DNA of 7,935 nt, taken from positions 10,791 through 18,725 of the forward strand of contig OMSV01000191.1 in assembly GCA_900290385.1 (NCBI GenBank), written 5' to 3'. Shown in pieces: positions 1 through 6,536 of this stretch. The first letter of the stretch is position 1. Every line of letters begins with the position of its first letter. The notes under the pieces are model-generated. The model was given only the letters and a program-made list of their open reading frames with translations. It was not told where the DNA came from and ran no database searches. This stretch comes from Syntrophobacter sp. SbD2. Its GTDB lineage: Bacteria; Desulfobacterota; Syntrophobacteria; Syntrophobacterales; Syntrophobacteraceae. The translations under genes were made by a program, and so were the position numbers.

Positions 1-1161
1 ATCCTCGATGAAATAGTCCGCAAGGGCCATTTCAGAATTCTGCTCGAATATCTCCTAACCGCAAAAGGACTCAACTACGGCAATCTTCCCAAAGCCTTGC
101 TCCCGTTTCACTCCTACCCCGAAGGACACAGGACCGCCTTCGAGGAGCAGCTTGCCGAGTCGGTAACATACCTTGGGGCCAACAGCGGCAAGTGCAGCCT
201 GCACTTCACCATATCCGAGGAACACCAGCCAGGCTTTCAAGCCCACAGGGAGGACGTTTGCAGCCGTTACGCGGATCGCAACAGCGCCACTTTTGATGTT
301 TCCTTTTCCTTCCAAAAATCCTCGACAAATACTATAGCCGCGGATACGGAGGGATTTCCCTTCCGCGACAGGCTCGGCTGGCTTCATTTCAGACCGGCCG
401 GACACGGTGCTCTGATCGAGAATTTAAATGAGCTCAAGGCCGATCTTGTCTACATAAAAAACGTGGACAATGTCGTTCCCGACAGACTCAAAGAGACGGT
501 TTGCTTCTGGAAGAAGGTGCTGGGCGGCTATCTGGTCTCAATTCAGGACTCAATTCATTCGCTCTTGCGCCGAATGCACGGCCCGGAGTCTAGCCAGGCG
601 GTCCGGGAGGCTGCCGGTTTTGCAGAGCGCGAGCTTCTTTTAAGCTTTCCAGCAGGGTTTGAAATATGGCCTGAAGACAGGAAGCGCTCTTTTCTCCTCA
701 ATATTCTGAACAGGCCCATTCGAGTCTGCGGCGTGGTCCCAAACGCAGGCGAACCTGGAGGAGCGCCCTTCTGGGTCGAGGATGAAAATGGAAACCTGTC
801 CGTTCAGATAGTCGAAAAGGCTCAGGTAGATTTAAATTCTGCTCAACAGAGCGCCGTATGGAATTTATCCACCCATTTCAACCCGGTCGATATCGTTTGC
901 TGCGTTCGGGACTTTGAAGGAAATCCTTACGATCTGAGAAAATTCGTCGATCCCAGGACGGTCATAATTACAAGGAAATCAATAGAGGGAACAGACATAC
1001 ATGCCCTCGAGCTTCCCGGACTCTGGAACGGCACCATGGCCCACTGGATAACCGTATTCATAGAAGTCCCTGAAGCCACCTTCAACCCTGTCAAATCACT
1101 CTTCGATCTGCTGAGGCCCGAGCATCAGCCGGAGGACCGCCTGTTGGCGCAGTCCCGGTAA
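1..1161 (+). CDS. DUF4301 family protein, C-terminal part (5' end outside window)
   Basis: The frame is open from base 1 and ends at TAA 1159-1161, giving 386 visible residues, so the true start lies upstream. A TTG at 97 is only an internal leucine codon: the upstream codons already read as family sequence (LLEYLLTAKGLNYGNLPKAL). The assignment to DUF4301 rests on remembered family features. Counting from the first codon these are LPKALLPFHSYPEG (about 30-42), FTISEEHQ (about 69-76), RPAGHGALI-NLN (131-142) followed by KNVDNV (153-158), GVVPNAGEPGGAPFWV (244-259) and HFNPVDIVC (292-300). The GHGAL...IKN-DNV block resembles the sugar-binding part of UDP-sugar pyrophosphorylases, so a nucleotidyltransferase-like fold is plausible, but the family's reaction is unknown to me. 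No signal peptide or membrane segment is visible, so it is probably cytoplasmic. The gene converges on the minus-strand chimera at 1296-1985. Confidence 0.85.
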   Translation: MLDEIVRKGHFRILLEYLLTAKGLNYGNLPKALLPFHSYPEGHRTAFEEQLAESVTYLGANSGKCSLHFTISEEHQPGFQAHREDVCSRYADRNSATFDVSFSFQKSSTNTIAADTEGFPFRDRLGWLHFRPAGHGALIENLNELKADLVYIKNVDNVVPDRLKETVCFWKKVLGGYLVSIQDSIHSLLRRMHGPESSQAVREAAGFAERELLLSFPAGFEIWPEDRKRSFLLNILNRPIRVCGVVPNAGEPGGAPFWVEDENGNLSVQIVEKAQVDLNSAQQSAVWNLSTHFNPVDIVCCVRDFEGNPYDLRKFVDPRTVIITRKSIEGTDIHALELPGLWNGTMAHWITVFIEVPEATFNPVKSLFDLLRPEHQPEDRLLAQSR

Positions 1162-1295
1162 GGTCGATACGGCGACATCCGGCTCACAATGCAGCGTGCC
1201 TGCCCGCAGTCTGCACAAAACACAGCCCCCCCAGCAGCAGATGCCAGGCAATGGTGCAAAGGCCCTTCAATTTTACTGGTTATAGTTAAGTCCGG

Positions 1296-1985
1296 TCAGA
1301 CCGTAAAGCCCAAACGAGAATTAAGAAGGCTAAACAGCTCAATCTGGCAATATGCCCGGCTTTCGTATGGTCGAGTGTGCAATATGCGCGTCTCGGCAAT
1401 CGCTCCATCTGCTATGGCCTTTCTCAGCGCGAAGCTCCTCAAATTCCACTCTTTCGGGTTCAAGGTCAGCTTCCTGAGGGCACTATATTCCGGACTCCCC
1501 TTTACCTTCGCGTTAAAATACCACTGATCGCAGTAGGTGCCGGGCAAAATTTGCGTTTCATCCTGATTGCAGATGGCTGAGTGCCAACGGTCGAAGAGCC
1601 TGCTGACAGCAGGGCTTTTTCTAAATGCAATTACTCCGGTATTGTCATCTGTTGCATGTTGGTAAGCGAGCAGTGTCAGAGCCCCATTCACTAACGTGAA
1701 ATCGGGTCGAGGAGCGATGCACCATTCATAGCCTTCATCCAGGAGAGCAAAAATGGGCTCGACAGACTTTAATATCCAGGTGTCCGTATCGAGAAATAAC
1801 GTTTTTTCGTAGGGCGACCGGGCCATTGCCCATATCTTGAGCTTAAACGGGTTTAGCCCGGGTTCAACAGCCACGTAATTGGCCGGACATGCATGTTCAA
1901 AGTCCTGGTCCGTATAAATAGCCGGAATTGGCAAACAACCCCGCAATAAGACTGGTTCCGCTACGCCCGGATCCGAGGATGACAA
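1296..1985 (-). pseudogene. DxD glycosyltransferase lacking its N-terminus, fused out of frame to a sulfotransferase start
   Basis: The open frame runs from a TTG at 1985 to TGA 1296-1298 (229 codons). From about residue 18 (base ~1934) it reads as a nucleotide-sugar transferase of the GT8-like/Nucleotid_trans type: LPIPAIYTDQD, then FKLKIWAMARSPYEKTLFLD with the metal-binding DTD at residues 66-68, DDNTGVIAFRKS (113-124), CDQWYFNAKV (152-161) and ILHTR (201-205). Such enzymes normally have about 40 further residues before the IYTD strand, ending a first beta-strand and helix; these are missing. Residues 1-17 are instead an out-of-frame reading of a sulfotransferase N-terminus encoded at 1897-1995. 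The TTG has no ribosome binding site of its own, and the next in-frame ATG lies inside the fold at about residue 54. An active enzyme is therefore unlikely. The C-terminus looks complete. If once functional, it would have transferred a sugar in surface polysaccharide synthesis (inference). Confidence 0.75.
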
Positions 1986-1995
1986 GGTTTTTCAT
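1897..1995 (-). pseudogene. Sulfotransferase N-terminal fragment (PAPS-binding P-loop)
   Basis: An ATG at 1995 opens a 32-residue frame ending at TGA 1897-1899. Its first ~25 residues read MKNLVILGSGRSGTSLIAG and then LFANSGY. This is the typical start of P-loop sulfotransferases: a beta-strand followed by the GSGRSGTS loop that binds the 5'-phosphosulfate of PAPS. In intact relatives a further 200 or more residues follow. Here the frame instead enters glycosyltransferase sequence after about position 1920 and stops six codons later. A ribosome binding site (GAGGG, about 2002-2006) and a plausible sigma-70 promoter lie upstream, so this is the authentic 5' end of a gene whose body was lost. 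The peptide could still be translated but cannot fold as an enzyme. Confidence 0.7.
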
Positions 1996-2000
1996 CAGTT

Positions 2001-2006
2001 CCCTCT
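2001..2006 (-). promoter_or_regulatory. Ribosome binding site of the truncated sulfotransferase ORF
   Basis: On the minus strand the bases before the ATG at 1995 read AGAGGGAACTGATG, a good Shine-Dalgarno match at normal spacing. It supports the ATG at 1995 as the original start. It also argues against the TTG at 1985 of the overlapping glycosyltransferase frame, which has no such site. Confidence 0.6.
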
Positions 2007-2027
2007 ATTCCTCTGGCTGTCACGTCA

Positions 2028-2055
2028 ACAATATGACGGAATGGGTTCCTGTCAA
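2028..2055 (-). promoter_or_regulatory. Candidate sigma-70 promoter for the chimeric locus
   Basis: The minus strand shows a perfect -35 box TTGACA (2055-2050), a 16-base spacer and a -10-like TATTGT (2033-2028), matching TATAAT at four of six positions. Transcription would start around 2021, leaving a short leader before the ribosome binding site and the ATG at 1995. An inverted repeat CGTCA...TGACG (2023-2027 and 2034-2038) straddles the -10 box and could be an operator, but five-base arms can arise by chance. The promoter rests on sequence match alone. Confidence 0.4.
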
Positions 2056-2068
2056 AAAAGAACGGATC

Positions 2069-2082
2069 GGCCGCTCGCGGCC
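2069..2082. other. GC-rich hairpin upstream of the chimeric locus
   Basis: GGCCGC and GCGGCC are perfect complements separated by two bases, which in practice gives a five-base-pair stem with a four-base loop. On the minus strand a run of six T follows about nine bases later (2054-2059). That is too far for a classical intrinsic terminator, but it makes a weak terminator for the upstream minus-strand operon conceivable. The T run partly overlaps the candidate -35 box of the next gene. Confidence 0.3.
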
Positions 2083-2350
2083 CCGGACAACCCGTGCAAC
2101 CCATAAAGAGGACATGAGCAGGCACTCGGCGTCCATTACGTTAGGCGAACAAAATCGACATCTTTCGGTGTGGACAAGAACGTGATGCCACTCAGGGGAA
2201 GGCTTATCGCAAAGTGCAGGCCATATCAGACGTCAATGCCGTGTAGGCAGAGTATGTAGCAGGCTTCGAAAGGCTTATCCTGCCTTAAAGAACCATACCG
2301 GCAGGACGAAGTTATTGGACTATTCCTAAACATCATCCTTAAAAATCGGA

Positions 2351-3431
2351 CTACTCGCCCTCTTCAACTGACCCGTTTTCTCCGAGATGTTTGTACTCGA
2401 TCAGATCGTTCCTGTATTCCACGCCGTATATGAACAGCATTATCATGGCGAAACTGAGGATGAGCGGTCCATAGAGGACGCCTTTCAACCCAAAATACTG
2501 AACTCCCCCAAGTATGGCCAGGAAGATATAGAAGGGGGGCATCTTGGATTTGCCCTTCATAAGAAATGGACGGACGAAATTCTCGATGATTCCGCTCAGC
2601 GCTATCGACCAGACCGCTAGAAAAACGGCTGATTTGACCTGGCCCAGCAGAACGAGATAAAACGCGATGGGGACCCAGATGAGATGAGTACCTACAAGCG
2701 GAATAAGGGACGCAAAAGCAGTCATGGTTCCCCAGAAAAGTCCCGGGAAATGCAGTATCCCAAAGGCGATTCCTCCCACCAGTCCCTGGCAGATCGCAGT
2801 AAGAAATGTGCCCAGGAGTACAGATTTGGCAACCACCCTGATGCCGTTGATGATTCGGTCTTCCTGCTCTGCCCTGAAAGGCAGGTAGGACCGGATGCTG
2901 CTCACCATTTCCCCGCCGTCCCGCACCAGGTAGAAGGCGATGAAAATCATCACAAAAAAGTGCACAACCAAACTCGCCACATTACTCAGTATGGAAGCGA
3001 CTTTCCCCAGCAGAAACTGCCCTATGTCCCTGCTCAGATAGAGCAGATCGTTGGCGATATCCGCCTTGCTTGCCTCAATAAAGGGAAACCGCTCCTGTAG
3101 TCCGGACCCAGTCGTTGGTCCTGTTTACCGTATCAAGTCCCTGCGCCACCAGGGTAGAAGTAAAAACAAAAACTGGAATTGCTATCGCGAAGGTTATTAT
3201 TAGAGCGATTATCAAGGCTGCCAGGTTTTTTCGCCCATTGAGGCGCCGATCGAGATAGACTTGCAGAGGATTGAAAATGGAGGCCAGGATAATCGCCAGG
3301 ATGAGTGTATCTATGAATGGCAAGAGAATTAGATATCCCAGGTATAAAGAGACAGCGAGCACGACGAGCAGAAATGCCCTGTAGCCCTTTATTCGCCCGG
3401 CCCTTTGTTGTTCCTTGTCAGTATCCGCCAT
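2351..3431 (-). pseudogene. AI-2E family (PerM/UPF0118) transporter, frameshifted
   Basis: This is a polytopic inner-membrane protein of the AI-2E transporter/PerM family, whose members export small molecules or ions; the substrate cannot be told here. The first frame runs from 3431 to TGA 3075-3077 and holds three hydrophobic segments, including LAVSLYLGYLILLPFID and LAALIIALIITFAIAIPVFVF. The second frame (open from about 3100 to TAG 2351-2353) continues smoothly with LQERFPFIEASKAD and further membrane segments including SLVVHFFVMIFIAFYLVRDGG. It then carries the family's ASLIPLVGTHLIWVP and GLKGVLYGPLI blocks. Joined at the shift, between about 3098 and 3110, the product would be about 359 residues, the normal family length. 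The actual sequence has one base too many, or two too few. The start at ATG 3431 is preferred over the ATGs at 3452 and 3446 because GGAG sits just upstream. It is the last gene of the minus-strand run. Either a real pseudogene or a sequencing/assembly error. Confidence 0.85.
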
Positions 3432-3483
3432 ATGAATCGGCTCCATGCGCATTCACAACAGCATCTCATGTCCCGGAGGGACA

Positions 3484-4209
3484 TTAGTTACTGCGGTGGC
3501 CTGTTGATGCCTTCCGGTTCGCTTGGACCGCACCGGCGTTATCCCCCAGTTCGCGATACAAATCCGATTCGAGCAAGAAGACTTCTTTCAGTTTCGCAGG
3601 TTGTTTCTGATAGAGTAGTTCGGCCTTCTTTGCGAATTCTAGAGCCTTGCGTTTTTCTCCCTTTTGTTTCCATGCCCTGGCAAGCACAATGAAAGCTTCG
3701 CCGTTGCGGGCGTCTATCCTGACGGCCTTCTCGATTGTCCGAATTGCGGCGTCCGGTTTTCCCCTCTCCAATTGCCCCCTGGCTTGACTGACTAGTTGCA
3801 TCGAGGCCTGGCGCTGAGGCGATCTTGACGCTTCCTGTTTTTTCAATTTCTCCGGATGCTGCTTATTTTCAGCCGTTGGCGCCCGTTGAGCCCCTGACTT
3901 CTTTTGAGCCGGAGGCGGAGCAGGCGGAGGTAAGGCCGGAGTCTCTTGACGCATAACTTCAGGAGCCTGCTCTCCGGGTGGGATCTCTTGAACGATAGGC
4001 GCAGAGGGCGGCGGCGCTGAGTAAGATAGTGACCCTGGAGGGCAACTGTATTCGGGGGGGATATGGACCTGTTTTCGCTCGCACCCGCAAAAGGCAACGA
4101 CCGTTAACAGGATAACCAGCATGCCCTGAGAACAACGCCTCCACCTGCGGCCCAGCCGCCGAGCTGCGGGCGGCGCCTCAGTTCTTGAAGTCTTTGTGTA
4201 ACTGCGCAT
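3484..4209 (-). CDS. Proline-rich TPR lipoprotein, candidate PBP1b activator (LpoP-like)
   Basis: The frame gives 241 residues. An arginine-rich n-region (residues 18-25) is followed by a hydrophobic core (30-40) and a lipobox-like FCGC with the probable lipidated Cys at 43, so it is likely an outer-membrane lipoprotein. Residues about 51-115 form a proline/alanine-rich, presumably unstructured linker (PALPPPAPPPAQ). A lysine/glutamine-rich stretch comes next, then two to three TPR units at about 138-232 (GKPDAAIRTIEKAVRIDARN and the following repeat). The gene lies directly after the class A PBP. Long-linker lipoproteins (LpoB) and TPR lipoproteins (LpoP, encoded beside PBP1b in Pseudomonas) activate PBP1b from the outer membrane. 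The same role here is inference from architecture and context, not from residue-level similarity. The start is uncertain: ATG 4209 lacks a clear ribosome binding site, and ATG 4122 would leave no positive n-region. Confidence 0.7.
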   Translation of the reverse strand: MRSYTKTSRTEAPPAARRLGRRWRRCSQGMLVILLTVVAFCGCERKQVHIPPEYSCPPGSLSYSAPPPSAPIVQEIPPGEQAPEVMRQETPALPPPAPPPAQKKSGAQRAPTAENKQHPEKLKKQEASRSPQRQASMQLVSQARGQLERGKPDAAIRTIEKAVRIDARNGEAFIVLARAWKQKGEKRKALEFAKKAELLYQKQPAKLKEVFLLESDLYRELGDNAGAVQANRKASTGHRSN

Positions 4210-4261
4210 AGATTAAGTTCGCTTTTTCAACGATATATTGCCCCAATTCCTTCTTCACCAT
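4178..4261 (-). CDS. Possible small ORF of 27 residues between the PBP and lipoprotein genes
   Basis: An ATG at 4261, four bases past the TAA of the PBP gene, opens a 27-codon frame ending at TGA 4178-4180. The peptide is lysine-rich and helix-like (MVKKELGQYIVEKANLIYAQ, then LHKDFKN) and has no membrane segment. It overlaps the first 32 bases of the lipoprotein gene in another frame. No clear ribosome binding site is present, so translation would depend on coupling to PBP termination. I recognise no family. It could be a coupling leader, the remnant of a gene, or chance. Confidence 0.25.
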   Translation of the reverse strand: MVKKELGQYIVEKANLIYAQLHKDFKN

Positions 4262-4265
4262 TCTA

Positions 4266-6536
4266 TTATCTGTTATGAATAGTGCAATAACCATTCGGCC
4301 TGACCTCGGATAAAAAATCCTCCAGCTTGCGTTCTTTGCAGTGGGCGGTCGCCAGTTGACCGGAATCCTGGCAAATCATCTCCTCAACGATTCCGGGTGG
4401 CACATCGAACTCTTGAGGTTGAATCCACGGTCGCATCAGGTTCATAAACCTCGCCCAGATAATCCCCGCACCCTGCGCCCCGGTGAGACCAGTCGGGCTG
4501 TTGTCGTCATATCCGACCCAGACAAGGGCCAGCATGTCAGTCGTATATCCAACGAACCATGAATCCCGGAACTCGCTTGTAGTGCCAGTCTCACCTGCAC
4601 ACCTGAAGTCAATCCCCAATCGTTTGAGCCCCTTGGCCGTACCTCTTTCTATCACCCCCTCAAGAAGGCTCGTTATGAGAAAAGCCTTTGCAGGAGAGGT
4701 CACAGAAGAAAAGTCGATATGCCTCCGCTCAAGAACGTCTCCGTGCTCTGCCACGATCTCCTTGAGGCTGAGCAGAAAAGGCTTTTGCCCGTCATTGCCC
4801 AGAACCGCATATGCCCTGGCGAGTTCCATTGGGGTCAGCTCGAATGAACCCAACGCAAGCGATGCCAGATCTTCGGGCGGAGATTGGATACCGAAACTCC
4901 TGAGTGTCCCGATTATTTCATTCAGGCCGGTCTCTACGGTAAGGTTTATCGTTGCGGCATTGAGCGACTGCTCGAGAGCTTCGCGGAAAGAGACTTTGCC
5001 ACGATACCTGCCGTCGTAGTTTCTTGGGGTCCATGAGACGCCATTAAGTTCGTAGGCCACGGGCAGATCGAAAAGCCAGTCGCTGAGTTTAAAGCGATCG
5101 AGCGCAGCAAGATAAATGAACGGTTCAAGAGCGGACCCTGGCTGACAGCGTCCCTTGAGAGCCCTGTTGAAGCTGTTCTCAGCATAGTCTCTTCCCCCCA
5201 CCAAAGCATAGAGTTCCCCCGTTTTGGGCTGCATGGCGATCAAAACCGCCTGGAGCCGCCGAGGGGGTTTGGATTCATCGGAATCTGATCCCTTGCCGCT
5301 CTCATTCTCAATTTCAACAAGGCCATCCCGAATCGCGGTTTCGGCCGCAGCGGCCATTTCGGGCTGAAGGGTCGTATAGATAGCCAAGCCTTCCGAGGCG
5401 AGAATCTCCGGAGCGTAAAGCTCCTGGGCCTGCATGCGCACATAGTCCACAAAATACGGGGCTATGCGGGCGCAAGTGGATGCGGGCGCAACCCTTAAGA
5501 CTTCCAGAAGGGCTGAGTCATATTCGGAGAGCGAAATTTTGCGAAGCGCGAGCATCCGCTTCAATACCAGGTTTCTGCGCTCCAGGGCAGCCTGACGGTT
5601 TACAAGCGGCGAATAGCTGTTGGGCCCTCTTATCATCCCCGCAAGAGTGGCGGCCTCTGAAAGTGTCAGGTCCTCAACGTTGCGCCCGAGGTAATATGCG
5701 GAAGCTTCGCCAATTCCGTGGATAGCAACACTGCCTATCTGTCCCATGTAGATTTCATTCAGATACATCTCCATTATCTCATTTTTTTTGTAAAGGGCTT
5801 CCAGGATAAGAGACATGGAAAATTCAACAAGTTTTCTACGCAAATTGCGTTCGGATTCCAAAAAATAGTTTTTTACGAGCTGCTGGGTAATGGTGGAGCC
5901 GCCCTGAACGACTCGGCCCGCTCTGAAATCGGCGAGCATCGCCCTAAGTATTCCGAAAAAATCAACCCCGCGGTGTTCGTAAAAGCGGTGGTCCTCGATC
6001 GCCACCACAGCATCTATCAAATGCTGCGGGACCTGCCGGATATCGATGAGCATCCTGCTTTCGCCTCCGGGCCCATGTAGGCGCGCTATTTCCAGCGGCT
6101 CGAGTTCAAGGAACGAAATCTCTTCTTTCGGACTGCGTATAGCAACGATCCTGTTTTGCTCAAAATCGAATTCTAAGAGCTGTGACGGCAGAAATAGGCC
6201 GGGGAACTGGAAATCCCTCAGGTGCGCAACCAAACAGTTGCCCGAAGATTTAAACTCGCCGGCGAGCACTGGTTCTTTTGATGCCTCTTTATAGCGGCGC
6301 TCCTCGAGCATATGCCTCATCTGGGCAAGCGAAATCGCCTGCCCGCGATAGATGGGCACACTAGAGGAAAAAACCCGCGCCGGCACGCTCCACCGTCTCG
6401 AAGAAAAACGGTTCTTGATTTCGTTATAAAGATAATATGAGAAGCTTGCAGCAAACAAAGCGGAAAAAACAACGAATAGGGAAAGACCCCACAGGATGTA
6501 TCTGCGCGCCTTCGATTTCTTAAAAAAAAGATTCAC
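4266..6536 (-). CDS. mrcB: Class A penicillin-binding protein, PBP1b type, with both transpeptidase lysines changed to Glu
   Basis: It polymerises lipid II into glycan strands at the periplasmic face of the inner membrane. The 756 residues hold a short cytoplasmic basic N-terminus, one membrane anchor (about 13-37) and a UB2H-like region (about 50-140, starting VPARVFSS), typical of PBP1b. The glycosyltransferase GT51 domain shows catalytic Glu181 in EDHRFYEHRGVD, GGSTITQQLVKN (212-223), RKLVEFSMSLILE (234-246), KNEIMEMYLNEIYMG (251-265) and RGPNSYSP (303-310). The transpeptidase domain (about 425-700) keeps nucleophile Ser468 and the SLN motif (524-526). However, SxxK reads S-A-L-E (Glu471, GAA at 5126-5124) and KTG reads E-T-G (Glu649, GAG at 4592-4590), so beta-lactam binding and crosslinking are probably lost. 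Start GTG 6536 overlaps the upstream stop (GTGA), suggesting translational coupling. Eight T residues occupy codons 3-5. The family is certain; the mrcB name is by analogy. Confidence 0.93.
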   Translation of the reverse strand: MNLFFKKSKARRYILWGLSLFVVFSALFAASFSYYLYNEIKNRFSSRRWSVPARVFSSSVPIYRGQAISLAQMRHMLEERRYKEASKEPVLAGEFKSSGNCLVAHLRDFQFPGLFLPSQLLEFDFEQNRIVAIRSPKEEISFLELEPLEIARLHGPGGESRMLIDIRQVPQHLIDAVVAIEDHRFYEHRGVDFFGILRAMLADFRAGRVVQGGSTITQQLVKNYFLESERNLRRKLVEFSMSLILEALYKKNEIMEMYLNEIYMGQIGSVAIHGIGEASAYYLGRNVEDLTLSEAATLAGMIRGPNSYSPLVNRQAALERRNLVLKRMLALRKISLSEYDSALLEVLRVAPASTCARIAPYFVDYVRMQAQELYAPEILASEGLAIYTTLQPEMAAAAETAIRDGLVEIENESGKGSDSDESKPPRRLQAVLIAMQPKTGELYALVGGRDYAENSFNRALKGRCQPGSALEPFIYLAALDRFKLSDWLFDLPVAYELNGVSWTPRNYDGRYRGKVSFREALEQSLNAATINLTVETGLNEIIGTLRSFGIQSPPEDLASLALGSFELTPMELARAYAVLGNDGQKPFLLSLKEIVAEHGDVLERRHIDFSSVTSPAKAFLITSLLEGVIERGTAKGLKRLGIDFRCAGETGTTSEFRDSWFVGYTTDMLALVWVGYDDNSPTGLTGAQGAGIIWARFMNLMRPWIQPQEFDVPPGIVEEMICQDSGQLATAHCKERKLEDFLSEVRPNGYCTIHNR
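6533..6536 (-). promoter_or_regulatory. GTGA stop/start overlap coupling the methyltransferase and PBP genes
   Basis: On the minus strand the bases read GTGA. GTG (6536-6534) starts the PBP and TGA (6535-6533) stops the methyltransferase. Only weak Shine-Dalgarno sequence (CGAGA about 12 bases upstream) precedes the GTG, so PBP translation probably relies on ribosomes finishing the upstream gene. Confidence 0.6.

Larger units (their letters stand above)
1996..2350. other. Gene-free region between the transporter and the chimeric locus
   Basis: No convincing coding sequence is present on either strand. The left end holds the ribosome binding site, promoter and GC-rich hairpin listed separately. 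The right half holds repeated short motifs: AAGGCTTATC occurs at 2199-2208 and again at 2270-2279. GCAGG at 2259-2263 can pair with CCTGC at 2279-2283, while the overlapping TCCTGCC at 2278-2284 can instead pair with GGCAGGA at 2300-2306. These pairings are mutually exclusive. No T-run follows any of these stems, so they are not obvious terminators. The stretch may be residue of a lost gene, but nothing recognisable remains. Confidence 0.5.

Noticed and set aside
55..405. Minus-strand ORF of 116 codons
   Set aside because: Antisense to the DUF4301 coding sequence, whose motifs are clear; no family resemblance.
1162..1295. Terminator between the convergent DUF4301 and chimeric genes
   Set aside because: Only short imperfect stems (such as TGCAG/CTGCA) are seen and none is followed by a T-run on either strand.
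1189..1580. Two plus-strand ORFs of 112 and 67 codons
   Set aside because: They mostly lie antisense to the glycosyltransferase region and show no recognisable motifs.
2050..2082. Strong intrinsic terminator call for the hairpin plus T6
   Set aside because: About nine bases separate the stem from the T-run, and the T-run abuts a candidate -35 box, so only a weak hairpin is reported.
1928..2185. Plus-strand ORF of 85 codons across the gene-free region
   Set aside because: It overlaps the sulfotransferase start, promoter and hairpin on the other strand and has low-complexity, unconvincing composition.
2226..2336. Minus-strand 36-codon ORF in the gene-free region
   Set aside because: No clear ribosome binding site, no family resemblance, and a length expected by chance.
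2684..3100. Plus-strand ORF of 138 codons
   Set aside because: Antisense to the AI-2E transporter, which has strong membrane and family signals in the other strand.
3075..3110. Programmed ribosomal frameshift in the AI-2E transporter
   Set aside because: No slippery sequence, no internal Shine-Dalgarno at the right distance, and no reason for two products in this family.
4483..5019. Plus-strand ORF of 178 codons inside the PBP gene
   Set aside because: Shadow of the PBP coding strand; no independent start signals or motifs.
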